This document shows, in pieces, positions 11,507-23,230 of a stretch of 64,000 nucleotides of DNA. Position numbers and translations under genes: made by a program. The notes under the pieces were generated by a model. It saw only the letters and a program-made list of their open reading frames with translations, was not told where the DNA came from and did no database searches. The DNA lies in NCBI GenBank assembly GCA_032622095.1, contig CP136064.1, positions 146,324,864-146,388,863 on the forward strand. The letters run 5' to 3'. Source of the DNA: Siphonodentalium dalli. Its lineage: Eukaryota > Mollusca > Scaphopoda > Gadilida > Siphonodentaliidae. Numbering within the stretch: position 1 is the stretch's first letter; the number at the start of each line of letters is the position of its first letter.

Positions 11507-12797
11507 TACTCTATATTTTGAGACTTCGTATATATATATGTATGTGTGTACTTCATAGAATCCAAAACGCGTGTACATATTGAGCTCAAACTTCCTATGT
11601 AAGTGTCAAATCGCACCGACACGACCGTGGTCGCGGTTTAGAGAAGCTCAGAGCACCCGTTCTCCAATCTCAAATCACCGCAAAGGCACGGCGTGGGTTA
11701 ATCAAGTCATTATTTAATGAGCGTTTGTTTTTGACGAATCTCTATAAAGAGCGTCAGTTTCCCATTCAACGTTATTAGCATCTGCATAGTTATACGGGAA
11801 CATTGAGTGCTTGCCTATGCGGGGAGATTTATTGGAGCTCTTACAACATCATTGTTATAGTATGTATGGCACTTAGGTCAGGGCTTAGGGGGGGGGGTAG
11901 TTATAGGCAAAATGCTTCTCAGAAATCCCGGTTACAAACCAACACTCACAATTTCGTATTTACGCAAACTTTATCGCTCGAAATTTATTCCCTGCGAGCA
12001 CGGATGGCGCGCTTTGTTTTTACAGTATGTATATACCGAAATCATCCCAGATAATCACGAATATAGCATCAGATTTCTCCCCAGATATACCGTTATAAAG
12101 CTACTGGAATCTGCCAATCTACTCATAGAATCGAAAACGCGTGTAGGAACGGGCATCCCCACGGCAATGTCGGCTTATAAGACATCTTTACTACACATGA
12201 CAGCCGATGGACAATTGGTCTCTATATATGTACCAAAATTACGCCGCGTTGGTGACTGGGAAATTCTAGGGAATGCCGATTGAGCTCAAACTTGCTACCT
12301 ACGGGAAGTGTCATATATATATGAGTGTGTCCTTTATAGACTCGAACCGATTGAGCTCAAACTTGCTAAATATTGACTGGGAAATTCCAGGGAATGCCGA
12401 TTGAGCTCAAACTTGCTACCTACGGGAAGTGTCATATATATGTGTGTGTCCTTTATAGACTCGAACCGATTGAGCTCAAACTTGCTAAATACGGGAAGTG
12501 TCATGGACGGGTTCATTGAAAAATAAAAACAAATCGGGTAAAATTGAAAAACAAAATTAAAAAGGCACAATTAACTCCTTGAAAAAAAAAAAAAACTGGT
12601 AAAATTTAAAAACAAAAATTAAATTAAAAAATTAACTCATTGAAAAACAAAATAATTAACTCATTGAAAAACAAAAAATAAATTGTCATGTTTCTGACTA
12701 TTGCCGAAATTTGCACAAGTGTCTCGGAACCTGTTGCAATTGCTTTTTCGAACAAAGCCATGGGACGAATGCCGCCAGTGGCGGGCTAACCTGCTAG
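11507..12797 (+). mobile_element. Composite Helitron, family A (copies 10a/10b)
   Basis: It begins TACTCTATATTTTGAGAC after CTAG. The first part (to about 12116) matches copy 4 to the CTGCCAA junction. The second part matches copy 5 but lacks its first 80 or so bases: TCTAC is joined directly to TCATAGAATCG. It ends with the CCGCCAGTGGCGG hairpin and CTAG at 12794-12797. Confidence 0.7.
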
Positions 12798-13937
12798 TCT
12801 ATATATATATTTTGAGACTTCCGTATATATATATGTGTGTGGGTACGTCATGGAATCGAAAACGCCTGGACGGATTGAGCTCAAATTTCGTGTATAAGGG
12901 TAAAAAGCCACGGGGATCGCCGACGTCGTATTTTGGACAAGCTCTGACAACCCATTCTCCACTCCCAATCAATAAAATCACCGCAAACACGGCGGGGGTT
13001 AATCGGGTTGATATTCGCTCGCGATCCAAGAGGAGTAACTCAACATTTTTTTATATCTGTATATGTATATTTTTATATCCATATTCACTTCAAACTGCTA
13101 AACCCGTTGAGCCAAAACTTGCTAATACCTCCCAAAATATAGAATTTACATTTTCTCATATATACATTTCTTGTTACGGCTGAAAATCTTAGTCTATTTT
13201 CAATACATTCATATAAACAAGCTCTAAGCTTACACCCCTCGATTCCTGCTAACTCACGCACCTTATATGGCTGCTAAAATTTAGTAAATTCGAGGCAGTG
13301 CGATACGTCCCTGAATCTGACGGGACTTCCACTGCCTTCTCCTTTGACCATCTCGTAAAGGTGGGGGGGGGTCACTCCCAAGCCGTGAATACCAACAACA
13401 ACGACATTGTTGGCGAGAAAATAATTAGTTCAAATTACTAAATCCACACAATGCTAATTTTCTCTTTACGGCAATGTGAGAATCTTCGGGCAAGAATTTT
13501 CGGGTGGCCACCAAGCCGTCAATGCCAACAACAACGACATCGTTGGCATACCCTCTTGATTAAAAAGACAGAATTAACTCATTAAAAAATGCGTGTTGCC
13601 CCAAGCCGTGAATGGTGGGGGTCACTCCCAAGCCGTGAATGCCAACAACAACGACATTGTTGGCGAAAAAATATTTACTAAATCCACACAATGCTAATTT
13701 TCTCTTTACGGCAATGTGAGAATCTTCGGGCGAGAATTTTCGGGTGGCCACCAAGCCGTGAATGCCAACAACAACAACATCGTTGGCATACCTGTTTTAG
13801 GGACGGGTATCATAATTCCTCTTGATTAAAAAGACAGAATTAACTCATTAAAAAATGCGTGTTGCCCCAAGCCGCGAATGCCAACAACAACGACATCGTT
13901 GGCATACCTCTTTTAGGGACGGGTATCATAATGAGGA
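12798..13937 (+). mobile_element. Helitron family A, left part (copy 11, interrupted)
   Basis: The 5' end TCTATATATATATTTTGAG follows the CTAG of the previous copy. From 13370 it contains five units with the hairpin motif GCCAACAA...TTGTTGGC. It breaks off inside GGGACGGGTATCATAAT and continues after an inserted transposon at 18087 (ATTCCTCTTGATTAAA). An uninterrupted version of this junction is present at 13799-13829. Confidence 0.75.
13391..13905 (+). repeat. Hairpin-bearing repeat units
   Basis: Units at 13391-13414, 13523-13546, 13641-13664, 13763-13786 and 13880-13903 contain GCCAACAA and TTGTTGGC (or CGTTGGC) separated by 8 bases, so each can form an 8-bp stem. The same unit is amplified in the Helitron at 33768-34899. 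Confidence 0.7.
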
Positions 13938-14177
13938 ATACGATCCGATTATCTACCGCCCAGGTGGCGCTCTATGTAATGCGGTCCTGAGAATGTAAAC
14001 AGATCGTTGTCAATGTAAGGAAGTACAGGCAATCATATCAGAATCGTGGTTCTTTGACGATGTATAATAATGCCATCTTCGGGTTGTTGTGTCCCGTTAT
14101 GTAACGGAAGGGGATGACATGTATTCCCTGCAGAATAGTCTATTCGGAACGCATGGATTTATGCCATAAAACGTGCA

Positions 14178-14518
14178 AATTATGTTCATAAATACGCGAC
14201 TTTCAAGGCAACGAAATCAAGTGTTGTTTGCATACAGAACTTCGCGTCATCGGATTATGTAGAGAAAACCTAAAAAATATTACATTATGACCGACAAGGG
14301 ATTTAACGTGCAGGATATTTTCGCCACGTGTGACATAATCTTGAATAAATATCCCAACATTCTTTAAAAAGAAGAATCGTTTGACTGGTAAAATTGTCCT
14401 CAAGGACAGGAAGGTGTCGTCAAAAAGGGTTCACATTGAACGTGTTATAGGCCTCAGGAAGACATATCGGGTGATTGTAGCGCAATGTCTGGGACAGAGA
14501 CGAAAATGTCGTCTGTGA
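14178..14518 (+). pseudogene. DDE_Tnp_4-type transposase remnant
   Basis: Three consecutive stretches in three frames read like the catalytic region of an IS5/Harbinger-type DDE_Tnp_4 transposase. At 14178 a stretch contains YATFKATKSS. At 14287 MTDKGFNVQDIFATCD carries the D of the second catalytic block (DKGF). At 14350-14518 the reading contains PTFFKKKNRLTG and then RVHIERVIGLRKTYRVI, where the E (codon at 14438-14440) matches the last catalytic Glu of the (V/I)ERVIG signature. At least two frameshifts separate the pieces, so no functional enzyme is encoded. It lies near the left end of the AT-flanked transposon and runs inward. Family recognition is from the motif spacing. Assignment to ISL2EU rather than PIF/Harbinger rests on the AT duplication. 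Confidence 0.65.
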
Positions 14519-15989
14519 TAATATTCTCGTGTTTCATGTTATGTAACTTTAGGGACTGCATCATGCCACAACATGCCTGAGGATGGCCTCCCACCGGAAA
14601 AGAAAATTAATGACATGCGGTGACCATAGAAAAATGTTAACATGGGGACACCTCGTTTGTTTAGAGACAGTTTTATTACTGAAATGGATATATGTTTATT
14701 TACAGTTTACAGTATTCCTAATGGAATGAACACATGCACATAGAAAATGTCAGATATGCAAACACAAAATGTAAAGTCATCAATATACATGTATATATAT
14801 ACATATATCATTATATTTTGGCATAGCTGTAATGTGTACTGAGTTGTATATCATTATCATTTTTTTCAATTCATTCAAACGTTTGATTTTTGTGTTGGTA
14901 TATGTATAGTCGTGTATTTTCTTGTGTCAAACCCATTGGTATAACATAAGTTATGTAGAAATTTTGAAAGGCATCTGACATTTTGCTGTGTATGTACTAC
15001 AGTACATATACCATTTTCAAATCGTGAATATTTACTATGCGAGATATGAATATTAGCCAGATATAAGATATACAGTATATACTGTAGGCCTACTGTATAT
15101 TATGTTAGAAGTAAAATATTTCAAATTAACCACAACCTGTCTATTAATGCGTTTTGGTGGCATGTTTACTAGTACATCAGTTTGTAGAAATACTTCTTTA
15201 ATACATCTTTCAAACGGGAATTAAATTTTTTAGAAAGTTCCAATAACATGTCATTGATGAACATTTTGTTGCCAAGGTCATATTTCCACGTTTGTCATGA
15301 CAGAGGTATTTTACTGTGTCTTTTGTAATTTCATGTCGCCTTGAGCTGAACGTTATCGTTTCTCTTGTAAAACTCCAACCTGTTAAAAAAAATAATCGCG
15401 TAAGTTTATTGAGTACATTATAAACCACAAGTAAATTGAGATTTATCGCAAGTCAAACAAATGAGTTAATATTTTGTCACAACAGTTTATAAGTGTATAT
15501 ACATGCAGATGGGCTCCCCAGTTAATCCTATAACGACAATCGCAACTCGGTGTCATAACTCTTTAATGACGTAATCCAATAAAATTACTTTCAATTCAAT
15601 TTTCAATTCAATTTATTGGTATATACTCGTCGTCGTTTTGACATATAGAGTGGAACATATACAGTGTTAAATTTCAAAATATTTATGAATTGTGCATGCG
15701 TGCAGTGAATAAATATACGACAATATAATATGGGATATGTGGTCAGTAATCAGTGGGTCAGTAATCAGTGGGTTTGGGTCGGTTTTAGTAGTTGTTTTGG
15801 TGTGCCTCAGAAGATCCTCGTTATTGATTGGGCTTTCTTAATAAATAGAGCAAGATTAGTAAGCGTTCGTTTGTTACCGCTATTAAATAGGTCGGTTTAA
15901 TAGCTTCAATGTATTGGGTCTTTTATAGTAATATTCAGACACGTGTCCGGAAATAGATCAACGAATGGGTGGACAATTTGATGACACAA

Positions 15990-17346
15990 TTAACTCATTC
16001 AGTGCCGGCGACGTATATATACGTCGCCCGAAAAGCGCCAACCATTTGCCGGCGACGTATATATACGTCGCCCAGAACATCTCGCTTAAAACATGCTCTA
16101 CTGGGCGAAAAACTCACAATTTCATTATTGGTGTATATGTTTAAAACACTGCAGATTACAAGTCACATCTTGGGAGAATTTTCATCGGAGGGGGGGGGGT
16201 GAGTGGCGGCTGGTATGTTTATACGCGCATGCGTAGATCCAATTTGTAAACCATGGCGTAGCCGAACATATCACCGTTCAAACGACGTATCGGGCAGCTC
16301 CTTACGTTGAGGCATTCGGGAGAGAGAGCCGCCTGAATATAGTTGGTGAAAAATTGTGTGTTTTGTGGGCGTGACTAAAGTCTTGCAGAGTTCAAACTCT
16401 CTAAGAGGTCAACGTATACAGCGTCCAGATCTGTTAATTGGAGACCGATTTTGATTGCGTAAAAGGCGATTTCTATCAAGTCGGGCATGCCCTAATCCAT
16501 AGAACACTTGGTTTATCGCCAAACGATCGAGGAACACCGATTTGGACAACGCGCACATTACGCCAATCAAAATATGTACCTTAAGGGGTTAGACAAATTA
16601 CAATGATAAATTACTACAGGAAACATTGTCAATATATTGCTCTTACGTGTTTTAAGATATCGAACGGACATTTGGTAGTGAGGGGTTTTCCGATGTGCTG
16701 AATTCGATTGAATTGTCACCGAGTTACTCTGATTGCCCAAATTTGTGTCATTGACGCCATACATGTAGCTACGTGTACCGCACGAACGGGGAACTATTGT
16801 ATACGCCGCACAGCGAAAGTACGATTGTTGTAGGCCTTTAGAACGGACACAATTGATTTTCAAATTGTTTTCAGTTTTGCCATCTGCTTTTCTAGGAAAT
16901 CGGTTATTGTAAACGTCATCCCATTTAGAAAATTCGTTAGGTCTCACTAACCACCCCCCCCCCCCCAATTCCGATATTTGCCATACCATAATGCTATGTT
17001 ATTCCACCAGCAAAATTAATGCCTAAAACTGCACAGAATATATTAGTTAGATGGCCACATAAAACAACACATTTGAAATTTCATACAATCGGTGTTAATT
17101 TGAAGTATTCGTTGCCATGGCAACGTGAAAGTGTGGAGGTGTGATGAACCTGTATTACCGGAATTGGACTTTTAACGAACTTCTTGAGTAGGGCCTATAC
17201 TATCAATGTTTGCTGTGAATTCAATTCTTTCCAATATTGAATAATCAAAGTAAATATCTAATTAGTGTAAATGATAGCTTTCCCCCCAGGAAACCTGGCA
17301 CTCAGCCACCCGTTTCCCCCAGGAAACCTGGCACTGAATGAGTTAA
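15990..17346. mobile_element. Non-autonomous piggyBac-like element, TTAA-flanked
   Basis: The ends are TTAACTCATTCAGTGCC (15990-16006) and its exact complement GGCACTGAATGAGTTAA (17330-17346): TTAA duplications plus a 13-bp perfect terminal inverted repeat, the hallmark of piggyBac insertion. Each end has a doubled subterminal repeat: two copies of a 22-bp palindrome on the left, two copies of CCCCCAGGAAACCTGGCACT on the right (17283-17302, 17316-17335). The interior has one 140-codon open frame (16567-16989, minus) without transposase motifs. Confidence 0.8.
16007..16072. repeat. Twin 22-bp perfect palindromes
   Basis: Identical palindromes at 16007-16028 and 16051-16072, each centred on ACGTATATATACGT with GGCG/CGCC outer arms, sit 44 bp apart just inside the left end of the piggyBac-like element. 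They are likely transposase-binding or cruciform-forming subterminal repeats. Function is inferred from position only. Confidence 0.75.
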
Positions 17347-17819
17347 GCAAACATTCCACCAACCGGCACGCGTACTTCTGGCGTCTGTATTGTTATTTAC
17401 GAAGCCCACGCTCATTGAGAATGTGCAAAATTTCACTCACATATACAAATGTAGAATATATATATCTTTATTATATTATCTAATATAATTAGATCATATT
17501 ATTAGATAAAACGAAATTATTTTCTCATGTTCTGATGTCTGATATTTGTATAATTATGGGTGTCTCGTAATGTCTTAATAGTATATGACTCTTCAATCGT
17601 TGAGGTAATAACGAATTAAATTGATAAAGTAAGAAGTAATTGTGCCATTAATTAAATAATTAAGTAATTATTTAGAAATTAAATAAAAACATGAGAAATG
17701 AACCGTTTTGGAAATGGGCCGAACAGGCACTACATGTGGGGACATTATGTCGAAATATTATACACCTTACCGGTATATATACATATATTAAATGTTTTAA
17801 TTTATACCGTACACATACC

Positions 17820-17911
17820 TGTCTTCTAACTCTTTTTTTCCTCCCAGACACTTTAGCTCCCCTCTTTCGAAGTTCTTCTTTTAATTCGGACAAATTTATT
17901 TCTGCTTTTAC
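17820..17911 (-). pseudogene. SAP-domain protein remnant
   Basis: On the minus strand the frame reads VKAEINLSELKEELRKRG followed by AKVSGRKKRVRRQ. LSELKEELRKRGAKVSGRK matches the SAP DNA-binding motif (two helices with a conserved RG...SG turn). An in-frame stop lies directly upstream and there is no ATG. The frame runs to 17672 without further similarity, so only the domain survives. SAP domains head the YqaJ-nuclease proteins of ISL2EU-type elements, which fits the setting near the right end, convergent with the transposase remnant. A chance match cannot be fully excluded for so short a domain. Confidence 0.5.
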
Positions 17912-18086
17912 TTATACAAATATTGATGTTTAATGCAAAAACTGACATATACTACTGTTATATACCCATGCCATTGGCTGCCAGGCGCTAATATCGCGGC
18001 TTCGGCAAGCTGTAGTTAATTTGGACCGGATTACCTAGCACGCCCTCTGTTAACGGCAAGGGCAATTAATTCGCTCGCTTCCCTCA

Positions 18087-18328
18087 TTCCTCTTGATTAA
18101 ATAGACAAAATTAACTCATTAAAAAATGCGTGTTGTGTGATTCTTATGTCTGTCGTTCCTAGGAACGGGGAAATTTTTCATCGGGTCAGTTTGTACCTTA
18201 TATCATACGTCTTTTAGGGACGGGTACCATAATTTCTCTTGATTAAAAAGGCACAATTAACTCATTGAAAAGCCAAAAAAAATGTCATGTTTCGGAACAA
18301 CGCCGCCATTGGCGGGCTAATCTGCTAG
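18087..18328 (+). mobile_element. Helitron family A, right part (copy 11)
   Basis: Continuation of the copy beginning at 12798. It ends with CCGCCATTGGCGG, a hairpin with one loop change, then GCTAATCTG and CTAG at 18325-18328. Confidence 0.7.
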
Positions 18329-18810
18329 TCTCCTATATATTTTGAGACTTCCGTATATATATGTGTGTGTGTGTGTATATGTGTACTTCATAGAATCGAA
18401 AAAGGCTGGTCGGATCGAGCTCAAATTTCGTATATAAGGGTAAAATCGCACGGACACCGTACTTGTCGCGTTTTGGAGAAAGCTCTGAGCACCCTTTCTC
18501 CACTCCCAATCATCAAAATCACCGCGAACGACACTGTCTACATTGCGTCATTATACAGACATGAGCGTGTTGTGTGATTTTTACATACTCAGGGCTCCCT
18601 AGGAACGCGGATCGGGTCAGTTTTTCCGCCCTAGGTGATGTTCACCTTGAAACGGGTACCCACAAATTATGAACGCGGATCGGGTCAGATTTCCGCCCTA
18701 GGTGATTTTCACCTCGAAACGGGTACCCACAAATTATATATATATGTGTGCATGTGTCCTTTATAGACTCGAACCGATTGCGCTCACACTTGCTACCTAC
18801 GGGAAGTGTC

Positions 18811-18846
<36 letters not shown>

Positions 18847-19849
18847 ATATATATGTATGTGGGTACTTCCTGGAATCGAAAACGGTTGGACACATTGAGC
18901 TCAAATTTCGTATATAAGTGTAAAATCCAACGGACACCGCCGTGATCGCGTTTTGGAGAAGCTCAGAGCACCGTTTCTCCCTTCCCAATCATCAAAATCA
19001 CGCAATCGGCACTTCTGGTTAATAGCGTTGATATATAAAGAGCGTTCGTTTTCCGCAGTGTCTATATAAAGAGCGTCGTTTTCTCCTGTCGCTCGAAATA
19101 TTATGCAGAGAGATTTCACGACGGGAAGCGTTTGTTTTCAATTCAATGCAATGTTATCGCTCGAAATATTATGCAGAGAGATATCACGACATTAGGACGA
19201 GTACGGCAGACTCGAAATATTATGCAGAGAGATTTCACGACGGGAAGCGTTTGTTTTCAATTCAATGCAATGTTATCGTATCACCGCAATCGGTACTTCG
19301 GTGTTAATAGCGTTGATATATTAAGATCGTTCATTTTCCGCAGTGTCTATGTAAAGAGCCTCGTTTTCGCCTGTCGTTCGAAATATTATGCAGAGAGATT
19401 TCACGACGGGAAGCGTTTGTTTTCAATTCAATGCAATGTTATCGCTCGAAATATTATGCAGAGAGATTTCACGATACTAGGACGGGTACGGCAGACTCGA
19501 AATATTATGCAGAGATATTTCACGACGGGAAGCGTTTGTTTTCAATTCAATGCAATGTTATCGTAGAGATATTTCACGACGGGAAGCGTTTGTTTTCAAT
19601 TCAATGCAATGTTATCGCTCGAAATATTATGCAGAGAGATTTCACGACATTAGGACGGGTACGGGCAGGTTTTAAAAAAAAGAATGCGTTGTCTGTCGTT
19701 CCTAGCAAGGGGGGATTTCATCGGGTAAACGCCAGAAACAAAACATTTAATTAAAAAATAAAATAACAAAGGCAGAATTAAATTTTTTTTTTTTTTTTTT
19801 AAATGTCATGTTTCTGACCAACCACGCCAGTGGCGGGCTAACCTGCTAG
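18329..19849 (+). mobile_element. Non-autonomous Helitron, family A (copy 12)
   Basis: It starts TCTCCTATATATTTTGAG and ends ACGCCAGTGGCGG, CTAACCTG, CTAG. The interior contains a duplicated block (18600-18735: two copies of GCGGATCGGGTCAG followed by CCGCCCTAGGTGAT) and a minisatellite listed next. Confidence 0.75.
19081..19670 (+). repeat. Minisatellite inside a Helitron
   Basis: About eight imperfect units made of CGAAATATTATGCAGAGAGA, TTTCACGACGGGAAGCGTTT and GTTTTCAATTCAATGCAATG, with variable joins. Related but shorter clusters lie in the Helitrons at 3823-4210 and 7540-7620, so the array expanded within this copy. Confidence 0.75.
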
Positions 19850-20973
19850 TCTACTATATATTTTGAGAACTACGTATATATGTATATATATGTGTGTGTG
19901 TATGTGGGTACTTCATAGAATCTAAAACGGCTGCGAGGATTGAGCTCAAACTTCCTATCTAAGGGTAAAATCCCACGGACACAGTCGCGTCGCGTTTTGG
20001 AGAAACTCAGAGCACCCGTTCTCCACTCTCAGTCACAAAAAAACAGCACTTCGGTGGTTAATCAAGTGATAATTTAATGAGCGTTGTATATGACGCGTCG
20101 CTATAAAAGAGCGTTTGTTTACAATTCAACGCAACGTTATCGCTATAAATTTATTATGCAGAGAGATATAAGGGAACAAGTGCTTTCCTATGCGGAGAGA
20201 TTTATTGGAAGTCATAATACTTTTACAATTGGATCAGACGCAGTTCATTTACAATTCTTTGTGAATAGCAACACTGCCATTCGTTCGAGTTGCTTTAGAT
20301 CAAACAATATTCTCTGTCGCACCCATATTTCGTCATTTACGAATCCACTGTAATCGACCTATTTTTAGAACGCAACACATGATACCAAACAAAATTAAGT
20401 CGCGTTGGTGGTGGGGTTCACGACCGGATTAATTGACAGTCCGCTCTTTGCGGGGTGGGGTTCACGACGGGATTAATTGACTGTCCGCTCTTTGCGGGGA
20501 CTATTGACCATCTCGTAAGGGTGGACAACCTCTGTCAGGGGCTGCTCAATGGCCACGGGCAGGTTAAAAAAAATCATACCTCTTCTGGGTCTGGGCGTGT
20601 ATAGACATGAGCGTGTGTTCCTAAGAACGCGGATCGGGTAAGTTTTTCCGCCCTAGGTGAGCTCAAACTAAGTGTAAAAACACACGAGGATCGTCGACGT
20701 CGCATTTTCTTTTAGGGACGGGTACTGCGTGTTGTGTGAAACATTCTTATGTCTGTCGTTCCTAGGAACGGGGGAATTTTTCATCGGGTCAGTCTTAACC
20801 TTCAAACGGGTACCCACAAATTATATATTGTGACCCCGACATGACCTTGACCTTGAATTGATCGGGTAAAATATTGAAAAACCCAATATTAACTCATTGA
20901 AAACCACAAAAAAAAAACATAAACAATTGTCATGTTTCGGACCAACCACGCCAGTGGCGGGCTAACCTGCTAG
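19850..20973 (+). mobile_element. Non-autonomous Helitron, family A (copy 13)
   Basis: A 5' end and A 3' end, directly followed by a family B copy. It contains a local duplication at 20408-20500 (GGATTAATTGAC followed by GTCCGCTCTTTGCGGGG, twice). Confidence 0.75.
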
Positions 20974-21678
20974 TCTATCTCATATATATTTTGAAGACCT
21001 CTGTTTGTTTGTCTGTTTGTTTGTCTGTCATTTATACAAATCTACGATTCTCGACCGATCGGGACGAAACTTGGTACGTGTGTGTATTTTGACCAGGCGG
21101 TCGACGTTGTCGTATTGGCGAGCCCGTGCGGCGCCCGCTTCGCGCATGCGCAGACGAGATCTCGAAAACGGGTGGAGCTATCGACTTGAAATTTGGTATG
21201 TGAATGTATCTTGCCCCGGATACGAATTTTATCGGGTCGCCGAGCCCGTGCGACGCCAGCTTCGCGCATGCGCAGACCAGATCTTGGAAACGGGTCGAGC
21301 TATCGACTTGAAATTTGGTTTTTGAATATCCCGGACAACGTCGCGCATGAGGTGACCAGATCTCGGAAACAGATGGCGCTATCGACTTGAAATTTGGTAC
21401 GTGAATGTATCTTGCTCCGGATACGAATTTTATCGGGTCGCCGAGCCCGTGCGACGCCAGCTTCGCGCATGCGCAGACGAGATCTCGGAAACGGGTGGAG
21501 CTATCGACTTGACATTTGGTATGTGAATGATGTATCTTGCCCCGGATACGAATTTTATCGGGTCGCCGAGCCCGTGCGACGCCAGTTTCTGGCATGCGCA
21601 GACCAGATCTCGGAAACGGGTAGAGCTATCGAAATTTGGTTTTTGAATAGCCCGGACAACGTCGGGCTCATCGGCTAG
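20974..21678 (+). mobile_element. Non-autonomous Helitron, family B (copy 1)
   Basis: The 5' end is TCTATCTCATATATATTTTG, then AAGACCTCTG and a TTTG/TCTG microsatellite. The body is tandem units of about 110-120 bp with GGAGCTATCGACTTGAAATT and CGCGCATGCGCAGAC. The 3' end is the hairpin GCCCGGACAACGTCGGGC, TCATCGG, CTAG. Long open frames on both strands arise from the repeat. Confidence 0.8.
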
Positions 21679-22447
21679 TTACTATATAATTTGAGACTTC
21701 CGTATATATATATATATATGTATGTGTGTATATATGTGGGTACTTCATAGAATCGAAAACGCGTGTACAGATTGAGCTCAAATTTCGTATTTGAGTGTAA
21801 AATCCCACGGACACCGTCGTGTTCGCGTTTTGGAGAAGCTCAGAGCACATCTTCTCCCTTCCCAATCATCAAAATTACCGCGAACGGCACTGCGGTGGTT
21901 AATCAAGTGATAATTTAATGAGCGTTTGTTTTTGACGCATCGCTATAAAGAGCGTTTGTTTACAATTCAACGCAACGCTATCGCTGGAAATATTATGCAG
22001 AGAGATTTCACGACGGGATTAATTGACTGTCCGCTCTTTTCGGGGAGACGGGTACCATGAATTAACTCATTGAAAAACAAACAATGCGTTGTCTGTCGTT
22101 CCTAGGAAGGGGGGATTTCATCGGGTCAATTCTGGGACTAATCTAGGAACGGGGATGTTTAGGACGGGTACCATGAATTATCTCATTGAAAAACAAACAA
22201 TGCGTTGTCTGTTGTTCCTAGGAAGGGGGCATTTCATCGGGTCAATTTTTCCGCCAGAAACAAAAAATTCTTTTAAAAAATTCTTTTAAAAAATTAATTA
22301 AAAAAATTTAAAAATAATTAATTAAATTAAAAAAAAACATTAAATTAATATTAAAAAATTTAAAAAAAAATAAATAAATAAAAAAAAAATAATTACAAAA
22401 ATGTCATGTTTCTGACCAACCACGCCAGTGGCGGGCTAACCTGCTAA
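21679..22447 (+). mobile_element. Non-autonomous Helitron, family A (copy 14)
   Basis: It starts TTACTATATAATTTGAG. The 3' end is unusual in finishing CTAA, still within the CTRR rule, after the CGCCAGTGGCGGG hairpin. Confidence 0.7.
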
Positions 22448-23230
22448 TCTATCTATTATATATTTTGGAAGATCTGTGTGTGTGTGTGTGTTCGCGATGG
22501 ACTCGAACACGGCTGGACCGATTTCGACCAAACTTGGTACGGACACGTAATTCGACCCGGGAACGAACATGGGCCTATTGATTTTCAGATCCGAGGTCAA
22601 CTTTTCACGTGCCGAGGTCAAATCTGTTTTACGCTGCGTTACGGGACTTTCATTTGAGTTCGGTGCTTACAAATCGATTCGAAACAGCGCGAATAATAAA
22701 ATGCCAGTCATAATAATGACACTGTGAGAATCTTTCGTGTTTCCTCTTTCCAACGATATATAATGCGTATGTATCCGTTTTATTTATCTGCCTCAATTTT
22801 CAAGAAGAAGTGGTACTATCTTCCATCGGGATAAAAACAATGCGTAACTTTTATGACGTCGTTAGAGCTCATAACATTAGATCACGTTAACGCTTAACCG
22901 GCCGATGCATTTGACTGTTTCAGACGTCTTGGCGATATCTCGGGCACCGATGGTAATTTATCTTTACGTTGAAACTTGATAATTAATGAGCGTGTGTATA
23001 TGAGGCGCGTTTATATACTTGAGTGGAAATCAAATCGGGTTAAACTGGCGGATTTGTAAGGACGAAATTTGATGCATAGGGTATCTCGGTATCCGCTGGG
23101 CCGATTTCCCGGTATCCGCTGGGCCGATTTCCACCATTTTTGGGGTGTTGGTGTTTGACCCCACCTGACCTTGACCTTCAAAATGGTCAATTCAAGGTCA
23201 AAGCCCGGACGAAGTCGGGTCACCTTCTAG
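22448..23230 (+). mobile_element. Non-autonomous Helitron, family C (copy 1)
   Basis: The 5' end TCTATCTATTATATATTTTG, GAAGATCTG differs from A and B. The 3' end is the hairpin GCCCGGACGAAGTCGGGTC, ACCTT, CTAG. The body includes TGACCTTGACCTTCAAAATG shortly before the hairpin. Confidence 0.8.

Larger units (their letters stand above)
13938..18086. mobile_element. ISL2EU-like DNA transposon, degenerate
   Basis: This 4.15-kb segment splits a Helitron. Compared with the intact paralogous junction (13799-13829) it is flanked by a 2-bp AT duplication. Its ends GAGGAATACGATCCGATTA and the complement of the right end, GAGGGAAGCGAGCGAATTA, match at 13 of 19 positions. AT target duplications, a DDE_Tnp_4-type transposase and a second SAP/YqaJ-type protein are established traits of ISL2EU transposons. 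Remnants of the first protein (plus strand, left) and of a SAP domain (minus strand, right) are seen. No YqaJ motif was recognised. A piggyBac-like element is nested inside. Confidence 0.65.

Noticed and set aside
16567-16989. 140-codon minus-strand open frame inside the piggyBac-like element
   Set aside because: It lacks the acidic start, DDD core and Cys-rich end of piggyBac transposases, and includes translated poly-C. I could not support a gene.
21032-21595. 187-codon minus-strand open frame and many similar ones in B Helitrons
   Set aside because: The frames follow the tandem B units on both strands and repeat the same peptide with the repeat period. They reflect the repeat sequence, not selection for protein.
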